In this document: positions 35,568 to 44,724 of the stretch, one piece after another
How positions within the stretch are numbered: position 1 is the stretch's first letter
Layout of the letters: each line of letters begins with the position of its first letter
Source: Bradyrhizobium diazoefficiens
GTDB taxonomy: Bacteria > Pseudomonadota > Alphaproteobacteria > Rhizobiales > Xanthobacteraceae
Reading direction: 5' to 3'
Assembly: GCF_016616885.1 (NCBI RefSeq)
Contig: NZ_CP067102.1
Span: 2,818,501 to 2,882,500 of the forward strand
Length of the DNA: 64,000 nucleotides
Made by a program: the position numbers and the translations under genes
Notes under the pieces: generated by a model
Told to the model about the DNA's origin: nothing
What the model saw: the letters and a program-made list of their open reading frames with translations, nothing else
The model's database searches: none

Positions 35568-36071
35568 ATGCGAGCGCTGATATGTTTCGCAGCCTTGCTG
35601 CTGATGGGTTCGCAGGCCGCCGCCGATCCGCCAAAGCTCGCCGTGTTCGATTTCGAGCTGATCGACACCAGCCTGCCCGGCGAGTTCTACGGCTCGAAGC
35701 CGGAGGAGGCGCGGCTTGCGCACATCAGTGACCAGCTGCGCAAAGAACTGGTTGAATCAGGCCGGTTCCAGCTGCTCGATATCGCGCCGGTGCGGGATGC
35801 CGCCCGTCACGGCAATCTGCAGGCCTGCGGCGGTTGCGATCTCAAGCTTGCCGGGCAGCTCGGGGCGGACCTCGAGATCACCGGCATGGTGCAGAAGGTC
35901 TCGAACCTGATCATCAATCTCAACATCTATCTGCGCGACGTAAAGACCGGCAACATGATCACGGCGGCGAGCGCCGACATGCGCGGCAACACCGATGAAT
36001 CCTGGTCGCGCACGATGAGCTACCTGATCCGCAACCGCCTGCTCGCGCCGAATTACGGCAAGCCGGAGTAG
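35568..36071 (+). CDS. exported DUF2380-type protein, divergent from the lut-like operon
   Basis: 167 residues with a signal peptide (ALICFAALLLMGSQAAA), then KLAVFDFELIDTSLPGEFYG and LRKELVESGRFQLLDIAPV, typical of the DUF2380/DUF3280 family, with a CGGCDLKLAGQLGADLEITGMVQKV core. An ATG at 35547 is the alternative start. It is divergent from the binding-protein gene, 127 bp away, and convergent with fghA. It corresponds in position to an exported protein of the lanthanide cluster; no function known. Confidence 0.78.
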   Translation: MRALICFAALLLMGSQAAADPPKLAVFDFELIDTSLPGEFYGSKPEEARLAHISDQLRKELVESGRFQLLDIAPVRDAARHGNLQACGGCDLKLAGQLGADLEITGMVQKVSNLIINLNIYLRDVKTGNMITAASADMRGNTDESWSRTMSYLIRNRLLAPNYGKPE

Positions 36072-36086
36072 GATAGAGTCGAAAAC

Positions 36087-36932
36087 TCACCCCTTCAATC
36101 TCTCCGCATGCCAGTGCAGATGGTCGCTCATGAAGGTCGAGATGAAATAATAGCTATGGTCGTAGCCCGGCTGACGCCGCAGCGTCAGCGGGATGTTGGC
36201 CTTGCTGCAAGCGGCCTCGAGCAGTTCCGGACGAAGCTGCTCCTTCAGGAAATTATCGGCCTCGCCGACGTCGACCAGGAAGCCGGAATACTTCGCGCCG
36301 TCCTCGATCAGCGCCACCGTGTCATGGCTGCGCCAGGCATCCTTGTTCGGACCGAGATAGCCGGTCAGGGCCTTGATGCCCCACGGCACCTGCGACGGCG
36401 CCACAATCGGCGCGAAGGCGCTGGCCGCGCGATAACGATGCGGGTTGCGCAGCGCCACCGTGAGCGCGCCGTGGCCGCCCATGGAATGGCCCATCACTGA
36501 TTGCCGCTTGGCATCGACGGGAAAAATTCCCGCCACGAGTTTGGGGAGCTCGTCGGTGACGTAGCTCCACATGCGATAATTGCGCGCGAACGGCGCTTCC
36601 GTGGCATCGACATAGAAGCCGGCACCCAAGCCGAAATCATAGGCATTGTTGGCGTCGCCCGGCACGTCGGGCCCGCGCGGGCTGGTGTCGGGGGCCACGA
36701 AGATCAGGCCGAGCTCGGCGCAGGCTTTGCGGAATTCGCCCTTCTCGGTGACGTTGGCGTGGGTGCAGGTGAGCCCGGAGAGATAACAGACCACAGGCAG
36801 CTTGGCGCCGTCGGCGTGCGGGGGGACATAGACCGAGAACACCATGTCGGTTCCGGTCGCCTGGCTCGCATGGCGATACACGCCCTGGACGCCGCCATAG
36901 GAAGTGTTGGTCGAGACAGTCTGGATCGTCAT
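36087..36932 (-). CDS. fghA: S-formylglutathione hydrolase
   Basis: 281-residue cytoplasmic esterase of the esterase D family releasing formate and glutathione from S-formylglutathione. The nucleophile motif GHSMGG, the oxyanion/binding stretch YLSGLTCTHANVTEKG and the catalytic His in GYDHSYYF are all present. It completes the route begun by gfa and flhA 28 kb away, and its gene lies beside the two-component regulators, so it may share their control. Confidence 0.95.
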   Translation of the reverse strand: MTIQTVSTNTSYGGVQGVYRHASQATGTDMVFSVYVPPHADGAKLPVVCYLSGLTCTHANVTEKGEFRKACAELGLIFVAPDTSPRGPDVPGDANNAYDFGLGAGFYVDATEAPFARNYRMWSYVTDELPKLVAGIFPVDAKRQSVMGHSMGGHGALTVALRNPHRYRAASAFAPIVAPSQVPWGIKALTGYLGPNKDAWRSHDTVALIEDGAKYSGFLVDVGEADNFLKEQLRPELLEAACSKANIPLTLRRQPGYDHSYYFISTFMSDHLHWHAERLKG

Positions 36933-37020
36933 GCCGTTGTGCTCCGTGGCATCTCACCACATCGAGAATGCAATGCTTGTGTGACCGAAATTTGCGGCGC
37001 GCGCCAGAGCGGGCGCAAGA

Positions 37021-37641
37021 TCAGGCCACACCGCTGTCGATCGCCAGCCGCACCAGCTCGACCGAGGTCTTCACGCCGAGCTTCTGGCGCATGATCGAGG
37101 AGGTGTTGGCGACCGTCTTGTAGGACGATTGCACCAGCCAGGCGATCTCGGACAGGCTTTTTCCGGCGCTGAGCAGCCGCAAGATCTCCATCTCGCGCGC
37201 ATTCAGCTTCGACAGCGGGCTTTGCGCCAGCGCGGGTCCTGCGAAGGCGATGCTGCGCGCGATCGCGCTCGGCAGGTAAGTGCCGCCGCCGCCGACGGTG
37301 CGGATTGCCTCGACGAGATCGTCGGGGTCGCCGGTCTTGGAGACATAACCCTTGGCGCCGCATTCGATCGCGCGCGCGGCGAAGGCCGGGTCGTCGTTCA
37401 TGCTGAACATGATGATGCGGGCCTCCGGCGCGCGCGAGAGGATGCGGCGCGCGAGCTCGAAGCCGGAGACGGTCGGCAGGTTGATGTCGACCACGCAGAG
37501 ATCGGGGCGCTCGACGATGAAGATGCTCTCGCCGTCCTCGGCGTCGGCGGCCTCCAGAATCTCGATCTCGCCTTCGTCGGCCAGCACGGCGCGGCAGCCG
37601 GAGGCGACAATGGGATGATCGTCGACGATCAGAATGCGCAT
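37021..37641 (-). CDS. NarL/FixJ-family response regulator (FlhR/MoxX-like)
   Basis: 206 residues: receiver domain with acidic pocket VDDHP, phosphoacceptor D52 (VVDINLP) and Lys in GYVSKTG, then a LuxR-type helix-turn-helix (NAREMEILRLLSAGKSLSEIAWLVQSSYKTVANTSSIMRQKLGV). The start at MRILIVDDHP is fixed by homology. It is divergent from the histidine kinase gene across a 190-bp gap and next to fghA. NarL-type regulators with such kinases control methanol and formaldehyde oxidation in Paracoccus (MoxXY, FlhSR); an equivalent role here is inferred. Confidence 0.87.
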   Translation of the reverse strand: MRILIVDDHPIVASGCRAVLADEGEIEILEAADAEDGESIFIVERPDLCVVDINLPTVSGFELARRILSRAPEARIIMFSMNDDPAFAARAIECGAKGYVSKTGDPDDLVEAIRTVGGGGTYLPSAIARSIAFAGPALAQSPLSKLNAREMEILRLLSAGKSLSEIAWLVQSSYKTVANTSSIMRQKLGVKTSVELVRLAIDSGVA

Positions 37642-37831
37642 AAGCGTTCCCCGTGACAGCGCCGGCCTGTTTACGTGCCGCATGATTCCGGACGAGACAG
37701 ACGCGCATCTCATGTCGGGTCATGCAACCCGGCCGGGATTGCTGTACGCTTCCGATTAGATATCGGGCGCTTCGTCTCTGTCAACGCTATCGGACAGGCC
37801 CGAGCGATCCTTGGTGGGGCAGGCGAAAGCA

Positions 37832-39202
37832 ATGTGGCAAAATCTATCCTTGCGCGGGCGCATCAACCTCCTGCTGGCGTTGCTGCTTGCGCTCGGGCTC
37901 GCCGTCAACATCGGCCGACAGGTCGCGGAGGCCGGTCCCCGCGTGCAGGCCGAGGACCAGAGCGTGATCCGGCTGGCGCGCGAGTTCATCGAGATGATCG
38001 TTGCCGATCTCAACGAGGCGCCGGATCCCGATGCCAGGCTGAACCAGATCGCGCGTGACCTCAATCGGCTCCGCCATGTCAGCATTGCACTCCGGGACGC
38101 CGGCGGGAACCCGCTGACGCCACCGCGGCCCGAGACCGATGACGATGCGCAAGGGCCGCCGGCCTGGTTCGTCAACTTGGTTCATCCTGAGCAGACCGCG
38201 GTCAGCGTGCCGGTCTCGGTCCATGGCAAGCCCGGCTCGCTGGTGATTACCTCGCATCCCAATGACGAGATCGCCGAGATCTGGGACGCCATCGTGACGC
38301 AGCTCGAGGTCGGCTCTGTCATCGCGCTGGCGCTGTTCCTGGTGATGATGAATGTCGTCGGCCGGGCGCTTGCGCCGCTCGAGTCGCTGACACAGACGAT
38401 GGGCGAGCTCGAGGGCGGCCGTTACGACGCGCGCGCGACGCCCGGCGGCGCGCCCGAGTTGGCTGCGATCTGCACCAAGCTCAATCATCTCGCGGCGACG
38501 CTTGGCGAGGCGGTCGAGGACAAGCGAAGGCTTGCCGAGCGCGCGGTGTCGCTCCAGGACCTCGAGCGCAAGGAGATCGCGCGTGAGCTGCATGACGAGT
38601 TCGGGCCTTATCTGTTCTCGCTGCGCGCGCATGCCAGCGCTTTGGCGAAGCTCGTCGACGGGCGTGCGCCGAGTGCAGACGCGGTGCGAAAACACGGCGG
38701 CGCGCTTCTCGAGCAGATCAACGCGCTGCAGCAGTTCACCCGTCGCGTGCTGGAGCGCTTGCGGCCCGTCGGCCTTGCCGAGCTTGGCCTTGGCAAGGCG
38801 CTGGAATCGCTGTCGCGGCTGTGGCGGGAATCGCATCCCGACGTGACCATCGAGACCACGATCTCGCCGGCGCTGGGGGTTACGGGCGAGACCGCCGACC
38901 TCACCATCTACCGGGTCGTGCAGGAGGCGCTCACCAACGCGTTCCGCCACGCCGGCGCGACCGCGATCAATGTCGTGATCGAGCCGGCGGAGCAGCCGGG
39001 GCACAATGGTCGCGGTTGCGCCCGGGTCCGGGTCAGCGACAACGGCCACGGCATGGAGCCGGGCCAAAAACTCGGCTTCGGTCTCGTTGGCATGCGCGAG
39101 CGCATTCTGGCGCTGGGCGGCACGCTCAACGTGGCGTCGGGCGAGGGCGGTGTCACCGTGGAGGCGCTGGTTCCGACCGGTGGCCTGATCGCGCCTGGTT
39201 AA
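37832..39202 (+). CDS. sensor histidine kinase with a MoxY-type periplasmic domain (FlhS/MoxY-like)
   Basis: 456 residues. One membrane helix near the N-terminus (INLLLALLLALGLAVNIG), a periplasmic domain of about 120 residues resembling the LapD/MoxY N-terminal domain, a second helix (VIALALFLVMMNVVG), a HAMP-like linker, then a HisKA_3 dimerisation box RKEIARELHDEFG with phosphoacceptor H254, and an ATPase domain (VVQEALTNAFRHAGA, VSDNGHGM, GLVGMRERI). The ATG at 37832 is preferred to a TTG 21 bp earlier. It pairs with the divergent regulator. The signal is unknown; formaldehyde, formate or metal status are candidates. Confidence 0.87.
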   Translation: MWQNLSLRGRINLLLALLLALGLAVNIGRQVAEAGPRVQAEDQSVIRLAREFIEMIVADLNEAPDPDARLNQIARDLNRLRHVSIALRDAGGNPLTPPRPETDDDAQGPPAWFVNLVHPEQTAVSVPVSVHGKPGSLVITSHPNDEIAEIWDAIVTQLEVGSVIALALFLVMMNVVGRALAPLESLTQTMGELEGGRYDARATPGGAPELAAICTKLNHLAATLGEAVEDKRRLAERAVSLQDLERKEIARELHDEFGPYLFSLRAHASALAKLVDGRAPSADAVRKHGGALLEQINALQQFTRRVLERLRPVGLAELGLGKALESLSRLWRESHPDVTIETTISPALGVTGETADLTIYRVVQEALTNAFRHAGATAINVVIEPAEQPGHNGRGCARVRVSDNGHGMEPGQKLGFGLVGMRERILALGGTLNVASGEGGVTVEALVPTGGLIAPG

Positions 39203-39213
39203 ATCGAGGAAAA

Positions 39214-39249
39214 TTCCCGATCGGGAAAAATTCCCGATTTCGTCGGGAA
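39214..39249. promoter_or_regulatory. tandem TTCCCGA palindromes between the kinase and TonB receptor genes
   Basis: TTCCCGATCGGGAA (39214-39227) is a perfect 14-bp palindrome. A second pair of the same half-site follows: TTCCCGA at 39231-39237 and TCGGGAA at 39243-39249 around a five-base centre. The four half-sites lie 120-155 bp upstream of the TonB receptor start and just after the kinase stop. They could be an operator for a dimeric regulator, or a terminator hairpin; the second palindrome followed by A or T runs fits both. Confidence 0.5.
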
Positions 39250-39368
39250 AACGGGAGCGGATCGTGCCCGACCTTTTGTGGCTAGTGCATGAGCTGCCGC
39301 CGACTACACTCATCGCAACCAAACGGCGAAAACCAGAACAGCCGAAGGTTACGGGTGGGGCGATAGGA

Positions 39369-41834
39369 ATGCGCAAGCTGGGACACAGGCGACGTCTGCT
39401 GATGGCCTCGGTCTTGGCCGGGTTGGTGTCCGGCCCCTGTTTCGGGACCAACGCCCGCGCTGCGCAGGACGAGGAGACCAACGTCCAGAACCTGCCCGCG
39501 GTCGAGGTGGTGGCGCCGCGGCCGACCGCACGACGTGCCCCGTCACGACCGGTTGCGCGGACGGCTGCAAGCGTCGGCAAGCCCGCGACCGGCAGGATCT
39601 ACGTCTATCCGACAGCACCTGGCACCGGCAGGGGTATCGAGGTCGACAAGGTTCCGTCGGCGATCAACGCCGTTGACGCCAACCAGATCAAGCGCACCGG
39701 CTCGCTCAACGTCACGGATGCGCTGCGCGACAACATCGCCGGGGTCAGCATCAGCGAGGTCACCGGCAACCCGTTCCAGCCAAGCGTCGAGTTTCGCGGC
39801 TTTGTCGCCTCGCCCGTGACAGGCACGCCGCAAGGACTCGCGGTGTACCAGAACGGCGTGCGCATCAACGAAGCCTTCTCGGACGCCGTCAATTGGGACC
39901 TGATCCCGACCGCAGCGATCAGGTCGGTGACGCTGGTGACCAACAACCCCGCCTTCGGCCTCAACGCGCTCGGGGGCGCGATCAATCTGCAAATGAAGGA
40001 TGGCTTCACCTATCAAGGCGCAGAGCTTGATGTCATGGGCGGCTCGTTCGGCCGCCTCCAGGGCTCGGCGCAATGGGGCAAGCAGGTCGACCAGAACTAC
40101 GGCATCTACGCCGCGCTCGAAGGCCTGCACGATAATGGTTTCCGCAACTTTTCCCAATCGGACGTGCGGCGCTTCTACAGTGACGTCGGCTACAAGGCGG
40201 GCGACAGCGAATTCCACGTCAATATGGGGGTCGCCAAGAACGATTTCGGCGCCAACGCCACTGCTCCGGCAGAGCTGCTGGATCAATATTGGGGCGCGAC
40301 CTACACGACACCGCAGATCAGCTCCAACCGCGTCGGCTATCTCAACCTGACCGCCAAGGCCGATGCGACGCCGACCTGGACGCTCGAAGGCACCGCGCAT
40401 GTGCGCAGGTACGAGCAGAAGATCGTCGACGGCAATCCAACCGACGTCGGCGCGTGCACGGCGGACGCGACGCTGCTGTGCTTTGGCGACGGCGCGACGC
40501 CCGCGAATGGCACGAACGGCGTGCAGCTTGGCAATCCCTTTGCGTCGGGAACGATCCTCGGCGAGATCGACCGCAGTTCGATACGGTCGACCAGCTTTGG
40601 CGTATCCGGGCAGGCCACCAACACCGATCAGTTGCTCGGGCACGAGAACCGCTTCGTGATGGGGACAAGCTATGATGCCAGCGTCACGCGCTACGATGCC
40701 ACCGCCGAGATCGGTTCGATCGGAGAGAATTATGTCGTGAGCGGCGGCGGCCTCTTCCTGGGGCCGACCGGTACGATCGATACCGGATTTGCCGGTCCCG
40801 TCTCGCTGCGGACCGTCAATCAATATAACGGCCTGTATGCGATGGATACGTTCAACGTCACGGATGCCTTCGCGATTACCGGCGGAGGCCGCTTCAACGT
40901 GGCGCGCATCACGCTGGAGGACCAGCTCGGCACCGCGCTCAACGGCGATTACACCTACACCCGCTTCAATCCGGTGATCGGCGGGACCTACAAGATCACG
41001 CCGGAGCTGACCGCCTATGCCGGCTACTCCGAGGCGAACCGCGTGCCGACGCCGCTCGAGCTCGGCTGCGCCGATCCGAACAATCCCTGTCTCATCGCAG
41101 CATTCCTGGTCTCCGACCCGCCGTTGAAGCAGGTCGTGTCCAAGACCGTGGAAGCAGGTCTGCGCGGGACCAGGGAGCTGAACATCGGCACGCTCGGATG
41201 GAAGATCGGCGGTTTCCGCGCCACCAACTATGATGACATCCTGGCCGTCCCCGTTCCCGGCCGGACCGGCTTTGGCTATTTCACCAACGTCGGCAGGACA
41301 CGTCGGCAAGGGCTCGAGGCCGAGGTCAACATCAAGTCACCGACGCTTCAGTTCCAGGGGAGCTATACCTTCGTCGATGCCCGCTTTCTCGACGCATTGA
41401 CGCTCGGCTCGAACAGCCCGTTCGCCGATGCCGACGGCAACATCCAGGTTTTGCCCGGCAACCAGATCCCCGCGATCCCGCGCCACCGCGTCAAGGTCGG
41501 TGTCGAATATGCCGTCACCGATGAGTGGAAGGTTGGCGGTCATGCGCTGTTCGTCTCCAGCCAATACCTGGTCGGCGACGAATCCAACCAATATTCGAAG
41601 CTGCCATCCTACACGGTCTTCAACCTGCACACGTCCTACCAGGTCACCAAGAACCTCCAGCTCTACGGCAAGGTCGATAACATCTTCGACAACCGCTACG
41701 CGACCTACGGACAGTTCTTCGACACCGGCGCTCTGCCGAATTTCACCAACGGCGGAAGCCCCTTCACCGACCCGCGCTCGCTGAGCCCGGCCAGGCCAAG
41801 AGCGTTCTATGTGGGCGCGCGGGTGACATTCTGA
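39369..41834 (+). CDS. TonB-dependent outer membrane receptor, candidate lanthanide (chelate) importer
   Basis: 821 residues: signal peptide (LLMASVLAGLVSGPCFGTNARA), an N-terminal TonB-box-like stretch LPAVEVVAPRP, a plug domain (GRGIEVDKVPSAINAVDANQIKRTG ... VEFRGFVASPVTGTPQGLAVYQNGVRINEAF) and a 22-strand barrel ending in the aromatic C-terminus FYVGARVTF. The start at 39369 follows GGGTGGGGCGATAGGA; an upstream GTG lacks family homology. Position downstream of the kinase and next to the lut-like ABC cluster matches the receptor gene (lutH-like) of lanthanide uptake systems. Iron- or cobalamin-type ligands cannot be excluded from sequence. Confidence 0.85.
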   Translation: MRKLGHRRRLLMASVLAGLVSGPCFGTNARAAQDEETNVQNLPAVEVVAPRPTARRAPSRPVARTAASVGKPATGRIYVYPTAPGTGRGIEVDKVPSAINAVDANQIKRTGSLNVTDALRDNIAGVSISEVTGNPFQPSVEFRGFVASPVTGTPQGLAVYQNGVRINEAFSDAVNWDLIPTAAIRSVTLVTNNPAFGLNALGGAINLQMKDGFTYQGAELDVMGGSFGRLQGSAQWGKQVDQNYGIYAALEGLHDNGFRNFSQSDVRRFYSDVGYKAGDSEFHVNMGVAKNDFGANATAPAELLDQYWGATYTTPQISSNRVGYLNLTAKADATPTWTLEGTAHVRRYEQKIVDGNPTDVGACTADATLLCFGDGATPANGTNGVQLGNPFASGTILGEIDRSSIRSTSFGVSGQATNTDQLLGHENRFVMGTSYDASVTRYDATAEIGSIGENYVVSGGGLFLGPTGTIDTGFAGPVSLRTVNQYNGLYAMDTFNVTDAFAITGGGRFNVARITLEDQLGTALNGDYTYTRFNPVIGGTYKITPELTAYAGYSEANRVPTPLELGCADPNNPCLIAAFLVSDPPLKQVVSKTVEAGLRGTRELNIGTLGWKIGGFRATNYDDILAVPVPGRTGFGYFTNVGRTRRQGLEAEVNIKSPTLQFQGSYTFVDARFLDALTLGSNSPFADADGNIQVLPGNQIPAIPRHRVKVGVEYAVTDEWKVGGHALFVSSQYLVGDESNQYSKLPSYTVFNLHTSYQVTKNLQLYGKVDNIFDNRYATYGQFFDTGALPNFTNGGSPFTDPRSLSPARPRAFYVGARVTF

Positions 41835-41975
41835 GACCGGATGGAGGTGCGGACGCCTGGTGACGTCGGCCCCACGCTCGTTGGAGGCCGGATTCACACG
41901 GGCCGCGCGATTAACCGTTCCTTAGTGCTGACCGTGCGGATGATCAGGGCGGGGAGACCAAGGGAGACTGCTCCC

Positions 41976-42383
41976 ATGCTGAAGGATGGTACCTACGCGG
42001 CGTGGTACAAGACGCCATTCGACCAGGGCACCGGCATCGTCCATGTTGCAGACGGCCAGATTTGGGGCCGCGACAGCCTGATGACGTATCATGGCTCCTG
42101 CAAGGTCGACGGCGATCGCTTCACCGCGACCGTGTCGACGAAGCGTCATACCGAAGGACGTGTCACCGTCTTCGGCGTCTATGACGAACTGACGCTGGAC
42201 ATCGAGGGCACGTGCCCCGACAAGATCGCGACCTACACGGCGACGGCCGGGCAGGCAGGGGGCGTCGTCCTCCAGGGAACGCTCATTCTGACGGAACAGC
42301 CGGCGGCGGCACCTGAACAAACCGGGCAGATCCCGGCGTTCGATCCCGCCAAGCTCCCAAAGCTGCCGAAACGCTCGCGCTGA
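41976..42383 (+). CDS. GrlR-family-like small protein
   Basis: 135 residues: MLKDGTYAAWYKTPFDQGTGIVHVADGQIWGRDS followed by a short beta-barrel-like core (MTYHGSCKVDGDRFTATVSTKRH) and a proline-rich tail. The first part resembles the GrlR family named after a regulator of type III secretion, members of which occur widely in rhizobia without that role. No signal peptide. The start at 41976 has AAGGGAGA 11 bases upstream. Confidence 0.7.
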   Translation: MLKDGTYAAWYKTPFDQGTGIVHVADGQIWGRDSLMTYHGSCKVDGDRFTATVSTKRHTEGRVTVFGVYDELTLDIEGTCPDKIATYTATAGQAGGVVLQGTLILTEQPAAAPEQTGQIPAFDPAKLPKLPKRSR

Positions 42384-42539
42384 TCGCTGGGACCATCGCA
42401 GCCCGCCGCTTCGCCTGCATCGACATGTCGCGCCGTCGGGCAGCGCAATTCTGCATCCGAAAACTTCGGTGTCGGTGCTTCTCAAACCGCCTGCGTCCCG
42501 TCATTGTGCCGCCGCATCAATCATCTTGGGGCAGCATCA

Positions 42540-44003
42540 ATGTCGGACAGGGTCTCGCGTCGCCAGTTCGCGAAAATCGCGGGGGTGTCCGCAGCCGGAA
42601 TGGCGGCCCCCCTGGAGCTCGCCGACGCGATGTCGGCGGCGGCGCCGCGCAGCGCCGGCGGCTTTCCGCAAAATTTTCTCTGGGGCACGGCGACCTCGTC
42701 CTATCAGGTCGAGGGCGCGGTCGAGGAGGATGGGCGAGGGGCCTCGATCTGGGACGAGTTCGTCCGCATCCCCGGCAAGATCGAGGACGGTACGACCGGC
42801 GACCGCGCCAACGAGCATTTTCACCGCTATAAGGACGATATCGCGCTCATCAGGGAGCTCGGCTGCAAGGCCTATCGCTTCTCGGTGGCCTGGCCGCGGG
42901 TGTTTCCAGATGGAGACGGCAAGCCGAACCCGAAAGGGCTCGACTTCTACAATCGCCTGGTCGATGAGCTCCTCAGGAACGGCATCGAGCCGTGGCTGAC
43001 GCTCTATCACTGGGACTTGCCGCAATCGCTGCAGGACCGTTTTGGCGGCTGGCGCTCGACTGAGACCTGCAAGATCTTCGGCGACTACGCGGCCTATGTC
43101 GCCGAGCACCTGACCGACCGCGTCAAGAACGTGTTCACGCTGAACGAGAGCGGCCGCTTCGTCTATTTCGGTTACGGCATCGGCATCGACGCGCCGGGCC
43201 TGACCTTGCCGCAGGCTGAGCTGAACCAGATCCGGCACAACAGCGCGCTCGCGCACGGGCTCGCGGTGCAGGCAGTGCGCGCCCATGGCCGCCGCGGCAC
43301 GCGCGTCGGGCCGGCCGAGAACGTCGATGCCTGCATTCCCGCGATCGATACGGCCGAGAACGTCCGCGCCGCCGAGATTGCGTTGCGCGAGCTGAATGCC
43401 GGTTATCTCAACGTCATCATGACGGGGCGCTACACCGACGCGTTCCTGAATTACGCCGGCGCCGACGCGCCGAAATACACCGACGCCGAGCTGAAGATCA
43501 TCTCCTCGCCGGTCGACTTCCTCGGCCTCAACATCTACGCGCCGCAGCACTACATCGTCGCCTCCGACCAGGGGGCGGGCTTCATGCCGCTGCCGATCCC
43601 GAAAGCCTTTCCACACATGAATTCGGATTGGCTGCGCGTCGGCCCCGAGACGATCTACTGGGTGCCGAAGCTGGCTGCAAATATCTGGAAGACGGATGCG
43701 ATCTATATCAGCGAGAACGGCACGTCCGGCGACGACCAGGTGATGCAGGACGGCAAGATCTACGACACCGACCGCATCATGTATCTGCGCAATTATCTCG
43801 CCCAACTCCAGCGCGCAACCACGGAAGGCGTACCGGTGCGCGGCTACTTCCTCTGGAGCCTGATGGACAATTTTGAATGGGTGTTCGGGCTCAATAAGCG
43901 TTTTGGGCTCTATCACGTCAATTTCGAGACCCAGGTGCGGACGCCGAAACTCAGCGCGAGCTTCTATCGCAACGTCATCGCGAACAACGCGGCGGGAGCG
44001 TAG
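42540..44003 (+). CDS. Tat-exported glycoside hydrolase family 1 beta-glucosidase
   Basis: 487 residues. A twin-arginine signal (SRRQFAKIAGVSAAGMAAPL, about residues 6-25) precedes a full GH1 barrel starting FPQNFLWGTATSSYQVEGA. The acid/base glutamate is in FTLNES (usual motif TxNEP, here Ser for Pro) and the nucleophile in ISENGTSGDD; YHWDLPQSLQDRFGGW and MDNFEWVFGLNKRFGLYHV are family marks. Export of a GH1 enzyme is less common than a cytoplasmic one. GGGGCAGC lies before the ATG. Unlinked to neighbours by function. Confidence 0.92.
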   Translation: MSDRVSRRQFAKIAGVSAAGMAAPLELADAMSAAAPRSAGGFPQNFLWGTATSSYQVEGAVEEDGRGASIWDEFVRIPGKIEDGTTGDRANEHFHRYKDDIALIRELGCKAYRFSVAWPRVFPDGDGKPNPKGLDFYNRLVDELLRNGIEPWLTLYHWDLPQSLQDRFGGWRSTETCKIFGDYAAYVAEHLTDRVKNVFTLNESGRFVYFGYGIGIDAPGLTLPQAELNQIRHNSALAHGLAVQAVRAHGRRGTRVGPAENVDACIPAIDTAENVRAAEIALRELNAGYLNVIMTGRYTDAFLNYAGADAPKYTDAELKIISSPVDFLGLNIYAPQHYIVASDQGAGFMPLPIPKAFPHMNSDWLRVGPETIYWVPKLAANIWKTDAIYISENGTSGDDQVMQDGKIYDTDRIMYLRNYLAQLQRATTEGVPVRGYFLWSLMDNFEWVFGLNKRFGLYHVNFETQVRTPKLSASFYRNVIANNAAGA

Positions 44004-44347
44004 GTCTCTCTCCCCGCAACCGCGGCGAGGTGACGCAAGATTGCGCGGCCACAGTGCGTCGATCTAGCTTATTTTCAGGGTGAATCGCGCTCCGCCTCCG
44101 GCAAAGAGGCCGGTCGTCGCTTGTCGAAAGCATCGAATCAGCTTTAGCAAGGCTGCTTGCGGGCCTTTGAAACAAGGCAAAAACCGCTGCTCGAGGCACC
44201 TTCCGCTCAGGAAGTAGCTAAAATGCAGGGGTTTTTTGCCTCAGGGGGCCAAAAAAGCCCGTAAAACCGCGACAAAACTGTGCAGAAGGCTATAGGCCTT
44301 CGCCGGTTGGTCTAATATGCAACCGGCAACGAATCAGAGGAGACACG
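44004..44347. promoter_or_regulatory. control region and 5' leader of the HU gene with two adjacent hairpins
   Basis: No gene is visible in this 344-bp gap. Directly before the HU ribosome site are two hairpins: GAAGGC-TATAG-GCCTTC (44285-44301) and GCCGGTT-N12-AACCGGC (44302-44327). They could shape the HU messenger leader or mark an operator. The AT-rich tracts GGGGTTTTTTGCC and CCAAAAAAGCCCG lie farther upstream. Confidence 0.4.
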
Positions 44348-44650
44348 ATGCCAGCCCAAATGTCCAAATCGCAGTTGATCGAAAAGATTGCGACCGCCAC
44401 CGAGCTTTCCAAGCGCGACGTCAAGAGCGTCATGGAGACGCTGACCGACGTCGGCCACAAGGAGCTCAAGAAGAACGGCCTGTTCCTGGTGCCGGGCTTC
44501 GCCAAGTTCGTCGTCATAAAGAAGCCCGCGACCAAGGCGCGCAAGGGCACCAACCCGTTCACGGGCGAAGAGATGATGTTCAAGGCCAAGCCGGCTCGGA
44601 AGATCGTCCGCGCCCGCCCGGTCAAGGCCGCCAAGGACGCAGTGGCCTGA
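44348..44650 (+). CDS. HU-family DNA-binding protein
   Basis: 100 residues, a nucleoid-associated HU/IHF fold protein: KSQLIEKIATATELSKRDVKSVMETL at the N-terminus, then the DNA-binding arm region LVPGFAKFVVIKKPATKARKGTNPFTGEEMMFKAKPARK. The beta-arm motif differs from typical HupB (GRNPQTGE) and matches the alphaproteobacterial HU-like type with a basic C-terminal tail (RARPVKAAKDAVA). AGAGGAGACACG precedes the ATG. A strong terminator follows, so it is a single-gene unit. Confidence 0.93.
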   Translation: MPAQMSKSQLIEKIATATELSKRDVKSVMETLTDVGHKELKKNGLFLVPGFAKFVVIKKPATKARKGTNPFTGEEMMFKAKPARKIVRARPVKAAKDAVA

Positions 44651-44658
44651 TAACGCAA

Positions 44659-44685
44659 GGCCCCCTCGATGAGAGGGGGCCTTTT
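44659..44685 (+). terminator. rho-independent terminator of the HU gene
   Basis: A 9-bp GC-rich stem GGCCCCCTC / GAGGGGGCC with a five-base loop GATGA is followed by TTTTG, nine bases after the HU stop codon. Confidence 0.9.
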
Positions 44686-44724
44686 GTACTGAGTATGTGA
44701 CCGCGAGGGCTGAGACGGAGGGGT

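Noticed and set aside
36515..36536. GGGAAAAATTCCC palindrome like the sites at 39214-39249
   Set aside because: It lies inside the fghA coding sequence and matches only part of the half-site; likely chance.
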